Of a stretch of DNA of 64,000 nt, positions 13,101 through 25,100 are shown piece after piece. The DNA comes from Brasenia schreberi. Lineage: Eukaryota; Streptophyta; Magnoliopsida; Nymphaeales; Cabombaceae. Within the stretch, counting starts at the first letter, position 1; every line of letters begins with the position of its first letter. The notes beneath the pieces were generated by a model. That model saw only the letters and a list, made by a program, of their open reading frames with translations. It had not been told where the DNA came from and did no database searches. The stretch spans positions 14,127,501-14,191,500 of the forward strand of contig JAYKKT010000079.1 in NCBI GenBank assembly GCA_036023115.1. The letters run 5' to 3'. The position numbers were made by a program, and so were the translations under genes.

Positions 13101-16100
13101 TTATTGAAACATGTCGAACTATGTTAATTGCCAGTAATGTTCCTAATAAGTCTAAATCCTTAGAAAATTCTGAATCTTCCATATCTCAAGATTTCTTTGA
13201 TCTAGAAGAAGACGATGATTGTGACTCTATAGATCATCAAGATATCTCCCTTAAGAGTAGTGATGTTCCGAATACCACTCTTGATTCCCAACCCATTGTT
13301 GAACACTTTCCATTACATTATACACGATGTCATAGAGAACCTGATGACACATGTCTAGAACCTAGGGTCTCAAAACCTCCCCAACTTTTTGTTTCCTATG
13401 AATCTTTTGAACCCCAATGCAAAAACTTGATTGCAACTCTTCGTCAAGTTAGAGAGCTCAAGTTTTATCATCAAGCTAAAGGTATTCCATAATGGGAAGA
13501 TGCTATGAGGGATGAACTAAAAGCCTTAGGTAAAGCTCAGACATGGACTGTTGCACCCATATCAAAGGATAAGAAGGTTATTGGATGTCGATGGGTCTAC
13601 AAAATCAAAACCCATAGCAATGGTCATATTGAGAGATATAAAGCCAGATTGGTTGCAAAAGGTTATGCTCAAGAATATGGAATTGATTATGATGAAACAT
13701 TTGCTCCGGTTGCTAGGATGACCACAATTAGAATTCTCATAACCCTTAGTGTTATTAGGAATTGGGATATATATCAACTTGATGTTAAAAATACTTTTTT
13801 GAATGGTTATTTGACTGAAGAAGTTTATATGACTCCTCCTCCTAGCTTTAATGTTTCTCTTGGTCATGCTCTTAAATTGCAAAAAGCTTTGTATAGTCTC
13901 AAACAAGCTCCCAAGGCTTGGTTTGATCGATTTGAAAAATTCATGCATTTGCATAATTTTATAACTTGTTATACTGACACTGCTTTGTTTGTACGAAAAA
14001 TAGAAACAAGTATTGTTATTTTGCTATTGTATGTGGATGATATGATCATCACTGGAAGTGATGAAGCAGGGATTAAAGAGGTTAAACGTAATCTTCACCA
14101 AGAGTTTGACATGAAAGACTTAGGCCTCCTTAACTATTTTTTGGGCATCGAAATTACTAGAAAAAGTTATGGGTATTTTATGTCTCAGACTAAATTTGCA
14201 AATGATATCATTGAAAGGTATGGTCTCACAGATAACAAAATAGTGGACACTCCAGAAGTTCTATTAGGTACTAAGTTAAGATCCATTGATGGTGATAGCT
14301 GATCCCACCCCGTACAGACAACTCATAGGTGCTCTTACCTATCTCACTATTACCAGACTATATATTTCTCATGCAGTTCATACAACCAGTCAATTTCAGC
14401 AAGCATCGACTTCTGTTCATATGAGTGCTATTTTACGTATTATTCGATATGTCAGAAATTCTTCTAACAAGACGGTCTTCTTAACTTCTTCTTCGTCTTT
14501 TGATTTATCTTTATATACGGATGTTGTTTGAGGTGGAGATGTCAACAACAGACACTGTACAACTGGTTTTTGTATTTTTCTAGGTGAATCACTTATCTCT
14601 TGGAAGTGTAAGAAGCAACAGAAAGTGTCGCTCTCATCCACTGAAGCTGAATACCATGGCTACTGTAACAACATAGATTTCTTCGATTACAACTATTCTA
14701 GGTGATATAGGAGTTACTTTGCAACATCCTGCCACTATGTATTGTGACAATAAAAATGCCATGTACATTGCCTCTAACAACACTTTTTATGAAAGAACGA
14801 AACACATTGAAATGGATTGCCATTTTGTTCATGAGGAATGCTTGAAGAAGAAGATCACATTGTGTTATGTCACATCTGAGATGCAGCTAGCGGATTTCTT
14901 CACCAAATCTTTCTCGACTACTCGTTTTCTATTTTTGTTTGACAAACTTTCGGTGTATACTCCATAAGTTTGAGGGGGGGTATTAAGTGTAATAGGTATA
15001 CGGGCCATTAGGGCCCGTGATTGTGCTAAGACTAGGCCACTAGGGCTAGTCAACTAGCCGTTGGAGGCAGCTGGCCTCCAACGACTAGTTAACTGGCTGT
15101 TGGGGGGGCTGTACTATGCACAATCATTGGGACTGTGTTGTGCATAACACAATAGGCAGTCAACCCTAAAGGCTGACCCCACTAGCCATTGGAGGCAAGC
15201 TGGCCTCGAATGGCTAGTTAAATAGCCGTTAGGCTATGCTGTGCACAACAACCAACTCTTAGGGGCTAGCTTTTTCAACTCTTTTCACTCTTATATGTTA
15301 TATATTGTTCTCTATAAATACCTCACTCTATCATCAATAAGATTATGCTGTCATTGCACAACTTTTGTTTGGTGTTTGACTTGCTTCCGCATTCTTGTTG
15401 AGATATTTGTGTTGGACATCCATATTTGGATGATTTGAGTTCTTGACGCTTTGACAAATTGGTTCATGGACGCTTCAACCTTCGATTATCGACAACAATT
15501 TACAAGGCTCTATTTATAGAGCAAGAATATACAACATTTATCAAGAGTGAAGGGAGATAGAAACAAACAGTTGTTGGGGACTAGGACTTCCCCAAGGGAT
15601 ATATTGACTAGCCATTGGGGAATCCTGGTCCCTAACGGCTAGCTGCTGGGATGGGCCAGGGCCATTATCCAACACTCAAACACGGGTCCTAGTGGCCCAT
15701 CCTTTTTCTATTACATTTTAACACCCCCTCAAACTTACGGTATGCATACCGAAAGTTTGTCTAGCGTAAAACTAAATCTACGAGCCGATAATGACTTAGT
15801 GAAGAAGCATGGTAGTTGCATTTCAGATGCTTCTTCTTTAAACATTCCTCTCGAATAAAGTGACAGTCCATCTCAATATGCTTTATTCTTTCATGAAAAG
15901 TATTGTTAGATGCAATGCATATGACACTCCTGTTGCTACAAAACATCATGGAGGATTGGTCTAGGTGACTCTCATGTCTTTCAACACTTCTGTGATCCAT
16001 AAAGTCTCAGCAACAACAGTTGCCATTGCACAATGCTCTGCTTCTGTGGAGGATAGGGATACCCTCTGTGATTTTTTATATCTCTAAGAGATCAATGACT

Positions 16101-19100
16101 CGCCTAAGAAAACAAAAAGACTAGTAGTGGAGTGTCGATTTTTGACATCTTCACTCCAATCACTATTAGTATATACGGTTAAGTTAAGAGAGGAAGAAGA
16201 ACACCCCCTTATTGATAATTCTCATCACCACACTCATATGAGCAACAGTAGGAGCTTGTTGAAACTGACTTGCAGTGTGGACAACGTGAGATATATCTGG
16301 GCGAGTGATAGTGAGATAAGTTAGTGATCCTATCAGCTGCCTTTAAGGTGTTGGATCATCCAGTTTCTCTTCATTTATTGTTCTAAATTTTGCTCCAAGA
16401 ACCTCTGGTGTATCCACCTTCTTCTCGTTGGTTAGACTTGATTTGCCAATATTTTCACTTAGTAAATTTTGTTTGTGACATAAAGTATCCTTTATCATTA
16501 TGTATAATTTAAATTCCCAAAAAATAACTAAGCAAACCAAGATCTTTTATTTCAAATTCTTTGTGAAGATTACTTTTAACTCGTAATATGCCATTTTTAT
16601 CACTTCCAATGATATCATGTCATCTACATACAAGAGTAGAATTACTATACCTACGTATGATTTCCTCACAAATAATACAATGCTAGTATAACATGATAAA
16701 AAATTGCATGATGTCTTTAAACCTATTAAACCAAGCCTTAGGGGCTTGCTTAAAACCATATAAAGTCTTGTTTAATTTAAGAACATGATATTTTAGGACA
16801 TCAAGGCCCGGAGGAGTCATATACTTATTCATTTAGTTTACAATTCAAGAAAGCATTCTTAACATCTAGTTAAAAAACTTTTCAATTTTTAATAGCACTA
16901 AGAGTAATTAAAATTCTTATCGTTATCATTCTATCAACCGGAGCAAAGGTTTCTTTGTAGTCTATACCGTATTCTTGAGTATATCCTTTAGCTACTAGTT
17001 GAGCTTTATATATTTCTATGGTGTCATCACTATGTGTTTTTACTTTATATACCCATCTACATCCAATTAGTTTTTTATCCTTAGGTTTAGCCACAATATC
17101 TCAAGTTCAAGCTTTATCTAAAGCTTTTAATTCTTCTTCTATAGCATTTTCCCATTCCCTTACAACTTTGGCTTGATTATAGAAATTATGTTCTTTTACT
17201 TGTAAAATGGTGGCCATAAGATTTTTCCTTTAAGGTTCAAAGGTTTCATAGGACACAAATCTTTGTGGGGCCTTAAATTCTAGGAGGTATTCTAATGTTT
17301 TCTTATTCTCTAGGTCTTGTAGCATAGTATAGAGGAAAAGGCTCCATAATGTCACGAGAGTCGTTGTTTTCTCTTATCTCCATATCCGTGTGTTCATCTT
17401 GTTGTCTTAAATAATTGGTTTCATCTTTATCACTATTTTCTAAGTTTGCATGGTCATTTAGAAATGTATATTTCTCATTATCTACAATGTTAGAGTCATA
17501 GTAATAGTAATCTTCTAAAATTTTTACATCTATTGACACATAAAGTTTGTTTCCTTTGGGATCAAAACAACTATAACCTAAGTCACATAGACACCTCTAA
17601 GATGTGGAGTGTCAACCCCACACGAGTGCGACATCGACACAATGTTGGTGCGACATGACAAATATTTTTTTTTAAAGGTAACTCACGGTTTTGCCGTCTA
17701 TGATGTATTTATCCAGGAGGACCTGATCGAGGAGGGAGTGATCCGTGAAGACGACGAAACCGAAGCCTCTTAGTCGACTCGTGACCTTATCTCCCATGAT
17801 GACCACCTGAGTTACCTCACCATAGTTTCCAAAATGCTCCTTCAGCTTGTTTTTCGTCATCTCCTATGAAACTCCGCCGATGAACATAGGAAAATATCTT
17901 AACGCGGATTTTCTTCACTTCCTTTTGTGTGGATATTCCACGCTTCCAAATTTGGCATCGACTTTGAAATTTGGGTCTTTTTGGATAAATGGGTCTGGAT
18001 CCGTGAAGATTGATTTGTGTATTATGATGAAATTAGTAGTTGTTTACCGTTTATGTGTTTTGCTTTAATATAAAGTTGTGTACTTGATATTGTTATATAC
18101 TTATGTTAATTGATGTCTCACTTGTTCTAGCTTGAATATTATATATAATATATAATATTATATATCCTAGCTGTGTCGCCGCACTCAAAATTTTTGAAAT
18201 TTGCCGTATCCCGCACCCGCACCCGTGTGACATAGCCTATAACTATTTTTGTCAATGTCGGTGCCGTAACCTAAAAAGACACACTCAATAGATCTAGGAG
18301 ATAATTTATCATTCTTATCTATATAAATAAAACATTTACAACAAAAAACTCTTAATCTTTCGTAATATGGAGCAAGTCTAAACAAATTCTTTTGTCAAGT
18401 TGAGAAGGCATTCTATTTATTAGATAAACGGAAGTAAGGGCCGCTTCCGCCTACAAGACTTTTGAAACATTAATAGCAATCAAGAGAGTTCTAGTGGTTT
18501 CTATAATATGTCTATGTTTGCATTCGAGTAAGCCATTTTGTTGTAAGGTTTTTGTGCAAGTTTTTTGGTGTAAAATTTCATGTGTTTCTAGATAATTTTA
18601 AAATTCTTTTGACATTTACTTACCACCAGAATCCGATTTTAAAATTTTAAGAGTTGTGTCAAATTGATTTTTTAATCATATTATGAAATGTCAAGAAATT
18701 TTTGAATACTTCGGATTTAATTTTCTAAATAAATATCCAAGTATACCTAGTAAAATTATTTATGAAAGTCACATAGTATCCCACTCCTCTTTTAGAGACA
18801 ATAGGAGCGGGTCCCCAACCATCCGAACAAACTAACTCAAAAGGTTTATTCATAATAAAGCTTGTTTTACAAAATGGTGTGATGCAATTTTCTAAGAATA
18901 TATTCTTTGCAAACAAAATATTTAACTTATTATTTTTTAACAAGGAATGATTGCACAACTTGTTCACGTCTAAATGTCCTAATCTTTTATGCCAAAGAGT
19001 GGTTTCATGAACTACACCATATTTTTCAAAATTTGACACAACCAAATTATCCATTTTGTATAATACACTTTCTCTATGGCCTTTTACAATCATTTTCTTC

Positions 19101-22100
19101 GATAGGTGATCTTGCATCATATAATTTTTGGATGAAAAAAGACTATACAACCAGTGTTGTCTGACGCGTATCGTATCGTGTATCGCTGGGCTCCACGATA
19201 CGGGCGTATCGTATCGTACTTTAATATTAAAATAATGCAAAAATTAATTAAAAATCAATAAAAATTAGTAAAATTCTGAAAAAAATTCAGGAAAAATCTG
19301 GTAATTGCTTTAAATTCATATATTGTAAGTTTAGTACAGATTGAGCATTCAACATTGAACAATTGCATCTAAATTTACATATTTTGAATCCAAAAAATGA
19401 AATACAGATTACAGACAAGTTTCATTTTACAAATTGTAATCAGGATCATCAATTAAATAATCTTCATCTTCTCCTTGTTGCAGATCCTCATCATCATCAT
19501 CAGCGACACTTTTTTCTTGGAAATCAAATTCTTCGTCTCCTTGATGTTGTTATTGTGCTCCTTCCAAATTAATCCAAGCAACGTCTTCTTTAGTTAGGAG
19601 GGCATTTTCTTCAGTGTCTTCCATAACCCAATCTTCTAATATATCAAAATTATCCAAACTTATTGGATCGAACTGACTTTCTTCTCTATTTACTTTTTTT
19701 AATTGCCTACGATAAACAACGATAAATAATTAGTAAATAATATTAACAATTGAAGACTGAAGTTAAACAATATTGAATTGAAAATTTGAAAGTAATACAA
19801 CATTATCTTTCACGAAGGCGCATGTTATAACGAATATAAACTAAATCATTTAGTCTTTTGTGTTCCAACCTGTTGCGCTTCTTTGTATGGATGTGTTAAA
19901 AAACACTCCAATTTCTTTCACAACCTATTGCACTATAGGTTTGGCTTAAGAATCTCACTGCAAAATCTCTAAGGTTTGGACAATCAGTTCCAAACTTGTT
20001 CCACCAAACATCTGTAGAAAAAGACAAACATTAGAGACATAATCCACAGTAATGCAAGATGAAACTTAAATATGAAAATAAACAATTTACTTCGACGCAT
20101 CGTAGTGCGGTTGCGAATTACAACAGGCAAACCCATCAAGTGAAGAGCATTATCATATATCTCCATCTCTCGATGTATCGCATCTGCTATGCTCTCATCA
20201 GGAACTAATCTGTCGATACATTCAATGATTCCTCGATTAACCTCACCGTCCCTTTTGAAGGTTGCTGAGTACCTGAATGATGGGTTTAGATAGTAGGCTG
20301 CTGCATGAATAGGCTGATGCAATTGTTTATTCCATCTACTATCAATTATTTTCCACACGGGCACATAATCTCTCTTTTTTTCATTAAAGTTATTTCTGAT
20401 GGCTTCTTTTGCTCTGTCCATGGCTTCATAAAGGTAGCCCATAGATGGTTTCTCCTCGCTGTCAGCCAATCTCAAAACTTTCACTAAAGGACAAGTAATT
20501 TTCAATAATCTGATACATGCATTCCAAAATGAACTTCTAAAAACTGTTTCTGCAATCTCATTCAACTTTCTATTTCTTCTGTTTTGAGGCAACTCTACAA
20601 ATTATTGCCACTCATATGAGGAGAACATTCTTTTCAAAGCTTACTTCTATCTCACAATACTCTGTATAGATAAGAAGTTTGTTGCGAACCGAGTTGTAGC
20701 TATGCGAAGAAGCTCTGCACCTTCTGTATATCTCCTTATCATACACAAAATAAATGTGGTTGTAAATGAATTTTATAATATCTTGACAACACTCAGTTGC
20801 TGCTTTTATTTCATCCATCTCACCAATGTCCTCGAGGATGAGATCTAAACAATGGGATGCACATGGTGTCCAGTAGAAAGTCCCATAAATATCAGCTAAC
20901 TCCTTTCCAACTGCTTTATAGTTAGCTGTATTATCTGTAATCAATTGGACTATATTCTCTAGCCCAACCTCCTGTATAACCTTATCAAATTACTGTCGTT
21001 GGATCTCTGTAGTGTGTCTCTCCTCTGACATATCTAGAGATCTCAAAAACATGAGTCCTTTAGGACAATATACAAGAAAGTTTAGCAATGTCCTTCCTCT
21101 TCTATCGGTCCATCCATCTGCCATGATAGTGCATCCCGTTTTCTTCCACGACTGTCTCAAAGTCGAACAATATTGCGTCACTTAAATGGTGGTCTGATCT
21201 AATATCTACCCTCTCAACTTCTGATAAGAGGGCATCCTTTATCGTGATCTAATGTTAGCAATTGCATCTGCCATTGCTTGAAAATGAAAATTGTTTGTTG
21301 CATTAAATGGAATGCATGCATCATAAAACCATCTTCTCACTGTAAGGTTTGCCTGATCATGCAGTTGTTCTGAAGCCATAGCAGCACGAATTTAAGGTTA
21401 AGCACCAGGTGTAGTGGAAGGAGGAAAGAACGAATGTATGGTAGAAGAAGCTCTTCCTCCAAAGTCTTCAGCTGCAACTCTCTTTTCCCTACTAGGTGCT
21501 CAGGAATTGCTACTACCAATCTCTGTTCTAGCATCTGAAAGCAAACTATCAGTGAATCCAACTCTAGTGACAGTAGCATCATTAACTTCTTCACACATGT
21601 GGAAATCATCCTTTTGTTGTCTCCTTTCCTGTATGCTCTCAATCATCTGCAGGCATTGCCATTTAATACCTTCTAGCACACTTCTAACTCTGCTTGTGCA
21701 TGGAGCAACTTCTTTTCTGGTTCCTGCTAGGTGGTATTTCAACCTTGAAATTCCACCACTAACCACCTTTTCACAAAATAAGCATCTAATCTTTAACCTG
21801 GAACCCTCAACTGGTATACCCCACTGCCATGCCGGATCATTAGACCGATAATGGGAGTCTCTACCACCCCTTTCTGCCATATCAACGGAGGACTTTAATT
21901 CAAACAAAAACTTGAAAATAAAATCACTTCGTAAATCTCCCAATCTTCAAATAACACTCAAATGGAGTGTCTCCCACTTCATGAATGCAATAAAAATTGT
22001 ATACACACACTTAATAACTTCATATTTTGTCATTAAAAAAAACAAAATAACACAGAAAAAACAACAAATATAAAAGAAAAAAATGGAAAAAACATTAAAA

Positions 22101-25100
22101 ATATACCTAAATCCAAGTTTGGAGGCTTGCACGGACACCGTAGGGCACGATTTTACAGCTTTTAACACTAAGGAGGCGAAAACTGGCTTTTAACCTGTAG
22201 GGTTTTTGATTTGTCCTTTAAAATTCTTTTGTCCTTCAATGTTCTTCATGTGAGGAGGCTTGTTTTGTCTTTAGATTTATCCCTGGTCTGGATGCGGCAA
22301 GAATGGCCTCTTTTAAAGCATTTAAAGTTTTTAATCTAGTTTCTTTCATAACTAGATCGATAAGAAACCCATCCCCCTTTGGCCTTAGTTTTATATCGAT
22401 TAAAGGATATCTTATATCATCTACATTTTGACAAATGATCTAAGTGATCTTCACATTAATTTTTTCCATGTTTTTAAATCTTGTTTTATCTGATGAGGGT
22501 GTTCCAAATTGGTCGATCATCTTCATATGTTTGTAGAGGAGCAATTGTCTTGTGATTCATTCTTTCAATGAGGTTAGAGAAGTGTTGGTTCTGTTCATAA
22601 ACTATTTACCCAGGACATGGAATTCAATTTGTTCGGAATTCAATTTTGGATCAAGTTGATGATTGGACTGTTTAACCCATTTTCATGTAGTGTGTGGCAA
22701 CTCTTAACCTTTATTTAAAGGGTTTTTACTTTTTAAGAAGTGATTTTTAAGGTAGTTAATGGAAAGACACCGGTTTATTGCATGCATTATTTCACTTATT
22801 CTGTGCATGAAGTACTCGGTCATTGTTGATTTTTTCTCTTTTGTTGCTTTAAAAAAATCACTCTGCCCATGTAATCCTTGCATGGCCGGTCCCAAGCCCG
22901 GATAAAGGAAGAGGGTTGCATTAGGCTTCCGACAACCGGCGTAAAACTTTGTCGGACTTATCTACCATGGATTTTACAAATTATGAGCATTGGGTACAAG
23001 GAATCCATGCAGCCGACTCCATCTAGTATGGGAAAAGGCTTAGTCGTTGTTTGTTTAAATCTTGTTTATTATTTTTCTTGGGCTTTGATGATATCATCTT
23101 CATCAATCCCATTAATAATCAAATTACGTTCTTGAATAATGCCATCAACATAATCCCAACAATCTTTGGAGAATCAAATATTTTTCATTGTTATTGCCCA
23201 ACTTTGATAGCAATTTGGGTCAAGTAAATACAGAAATACTTCATTTTTTTTCTTTTTTCAATAAAAAAAGTTTTAGGGAATTACCTCAACCTTAGAATAA
23301 CAAAGGTAAGAAGTCAAAAGTTGCTCCAAGTCGGGCACACTTCCTAATGTAGCGTGTCCGATAATATTCTTGTGAGCAGGCTTTGATACCATGTAAGAAA
23401 ATGATTCTTCAAGTTGCTTGAGGAATCCCAACCAATTGTCGAATGAACAAACCGAAAATAGCCACAAAACCGATTCACCTAAACTTGGTGTTTCAATGCT
23501 CAATATAAGTCAAATATCAAAACAATTAAGGGTCAAACAAATCTCAAGGTGTTGCAAAATATCATGCTTTATTAAGAGGTAAGAGACTCTATTTATAGAG
23601 CAAGAATATACAATATTTATCAAGAGTGAAGGGAGATAGAAACAACCAGTTGTTGGGGACATGACTTCTCCATCGGATATATTGACTAGACATTGGGGAG
23701 TCCTGGTCCCCAATGGCTAGCTGCTGGGATGGGCTAGGGCCCTGGCTATCCAGCACTCAAACACGGGCCCTAGTGGCCAATCCTTTTTCTATTATATTTT
23801 AACACCATTAACTCCTTATGTAGGCTCTCAATATAATTTTTTTTTCTTATACTACTTTGTAATCTTGTTTATTTTTATATCAAGTGTTAGTTCATAATAA
23901 TGTTATAAATAAAGTATTGGTGCCCATATCATAGAGGGCATTGGTGCACTATATTATACTGTATCATCCGATACTGTACGATATATATGATTTTTTAATA
24001 CATTTTTAAAAACTATTAAAAAATAAAAACATGTTAGAGAAAATATCAAACTATTTTGTAATATGCATAATGTCATGCATCACATGCATGCATAAAAAAT
24101 AACACTATCTTAATAAAAAAAGGCTATATTAAAGTTTTAAGCTACTATAAATTGGGAGTCATAGATTCTCAAACTTTTAAACTTATAAATAAAACATGAA
24201 AAACCTAGCTATTTTCTTTATTCTTCTCCTTGTGTTCCTTGTCGTGCTCTTCCTTATGCTCCATATTCTTTTCTTCTCGCTTGTATATATTTTCTATTTC
24301 TTTTAGCATTTATAGCTTAACTTATTGAGTTACAGTGGAGTAAGGATGCACATTTGTTCCAATTCCAGCTACATGATGTCTTACATGACCAACTCGACTA
24401 TGCATGATATGTCCACAAAAATTGTATCTCATCTCTGTTGTTTGTCTGCATTGTCTTCAAACTTTCTTGGTAGTCTTCAATTTTGAACAAGAATCGAGAT
24501 TGTCAGTCATTGACATATATAAGAAATTTGAGACAAGGAGCCTCTGGGAAAGAGAAAGCGATAAGAAGGTCGAAGAAGGTAGCCATATGGGGTTTAAAAC
24601 AATTTTGGGCCTCGAATGTTGAAAGCGTGGTTTCTGAAAAATCTACACCATATTGTATGATACAAGAGTGTGTCGTATAATATGGGGGCATTCGCACCGT
24701 ATCGTATGGTACAGTGTGATACAACCCGATAAATTGTATATAGCGATTCGGATACCCGAACCATATCGATTCAGGTATGCATACATGATAAAATCGTATC
24801 ATGTCGTGCGATATGATTTTAATAACATTGGTTAGCAAGACGACCAAGCCATGTGAGGTGGTATAACTGCGAAATGAACACACGTAAACTAATTTGAAAT
24901 AGAAAAGCCATAATAGAACTTACAAGCAATGAATGCAAAAGACACAGAAGTCAGAATATGTGGTTTAGTAAAACGCCTGTCACTTTGCAAGCTCGGATAA
25001 AGGAGGAGGGTTGTGTTAGGCTTCCGACAGCCAGCGTAAAACCTCGTCGGATTTCTACAACATGGATTACAAAAATTATGAGCATTGCTTTGGGGCGTCC

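Larger units (their letters stand above)
10624..15504 (+). mobile_element. Copia retrotransposon 1 (inner, plus strand), complete but mutated
   Basis: LTRs 10624-11131 (TG..CA) and 14981-15504 (TA..CA). The TGGTATCAGAGCC primer site complementary to initiator-Met tRNA starts at 11132, and a polypurine tract (GTTTGAGGGGGGG) lies just before the 3' LTR. It is flanked by a perfect 5-bp target duplication AGGCT (10619-10623 and 15505-15509). Gag, protease, integrase, RT and RNase H are recognisable in order but frameshifted, and the integrase C-terminus is deleted. The visible LTR differences, many of them C-T/G-A transitions, show it is not recent. Confidence 0.93.
10428..23804 (-). mobile_element. 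Copia retrotransposon 2 (outer, minus strand)
   Basis: Minus-strand Ty1/Copia element in transporter intron 4. One LTR is split (10428-10623 and 15510-15723) by the nested plus-strand Copia 1; the other is 23392-23804. Next to it the complement of a TGGTATCAAAG primer site lies at about 23381-23391, and a CCCCCTCAAACTTA polypurine-tract complement follows 15723. The flanking five bases are TCATT and CCATT, a likely target duplication with one change. Internally it carries RNase H, RT, integrase and gag remnants in reverse, all with stops, plus three further insertions. Not autonomous. Confidence 0.85.

Noticed and set aside
21414..21851. 145-codon plus ORF
   Set aside because: Antisense shadow of the hAT transposase N-terminus.
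24503..24883. 126-codon minus ORF
   Set aside because: Overlaps the MITE-like GTATCG-rich sequence; no recognisable domain.
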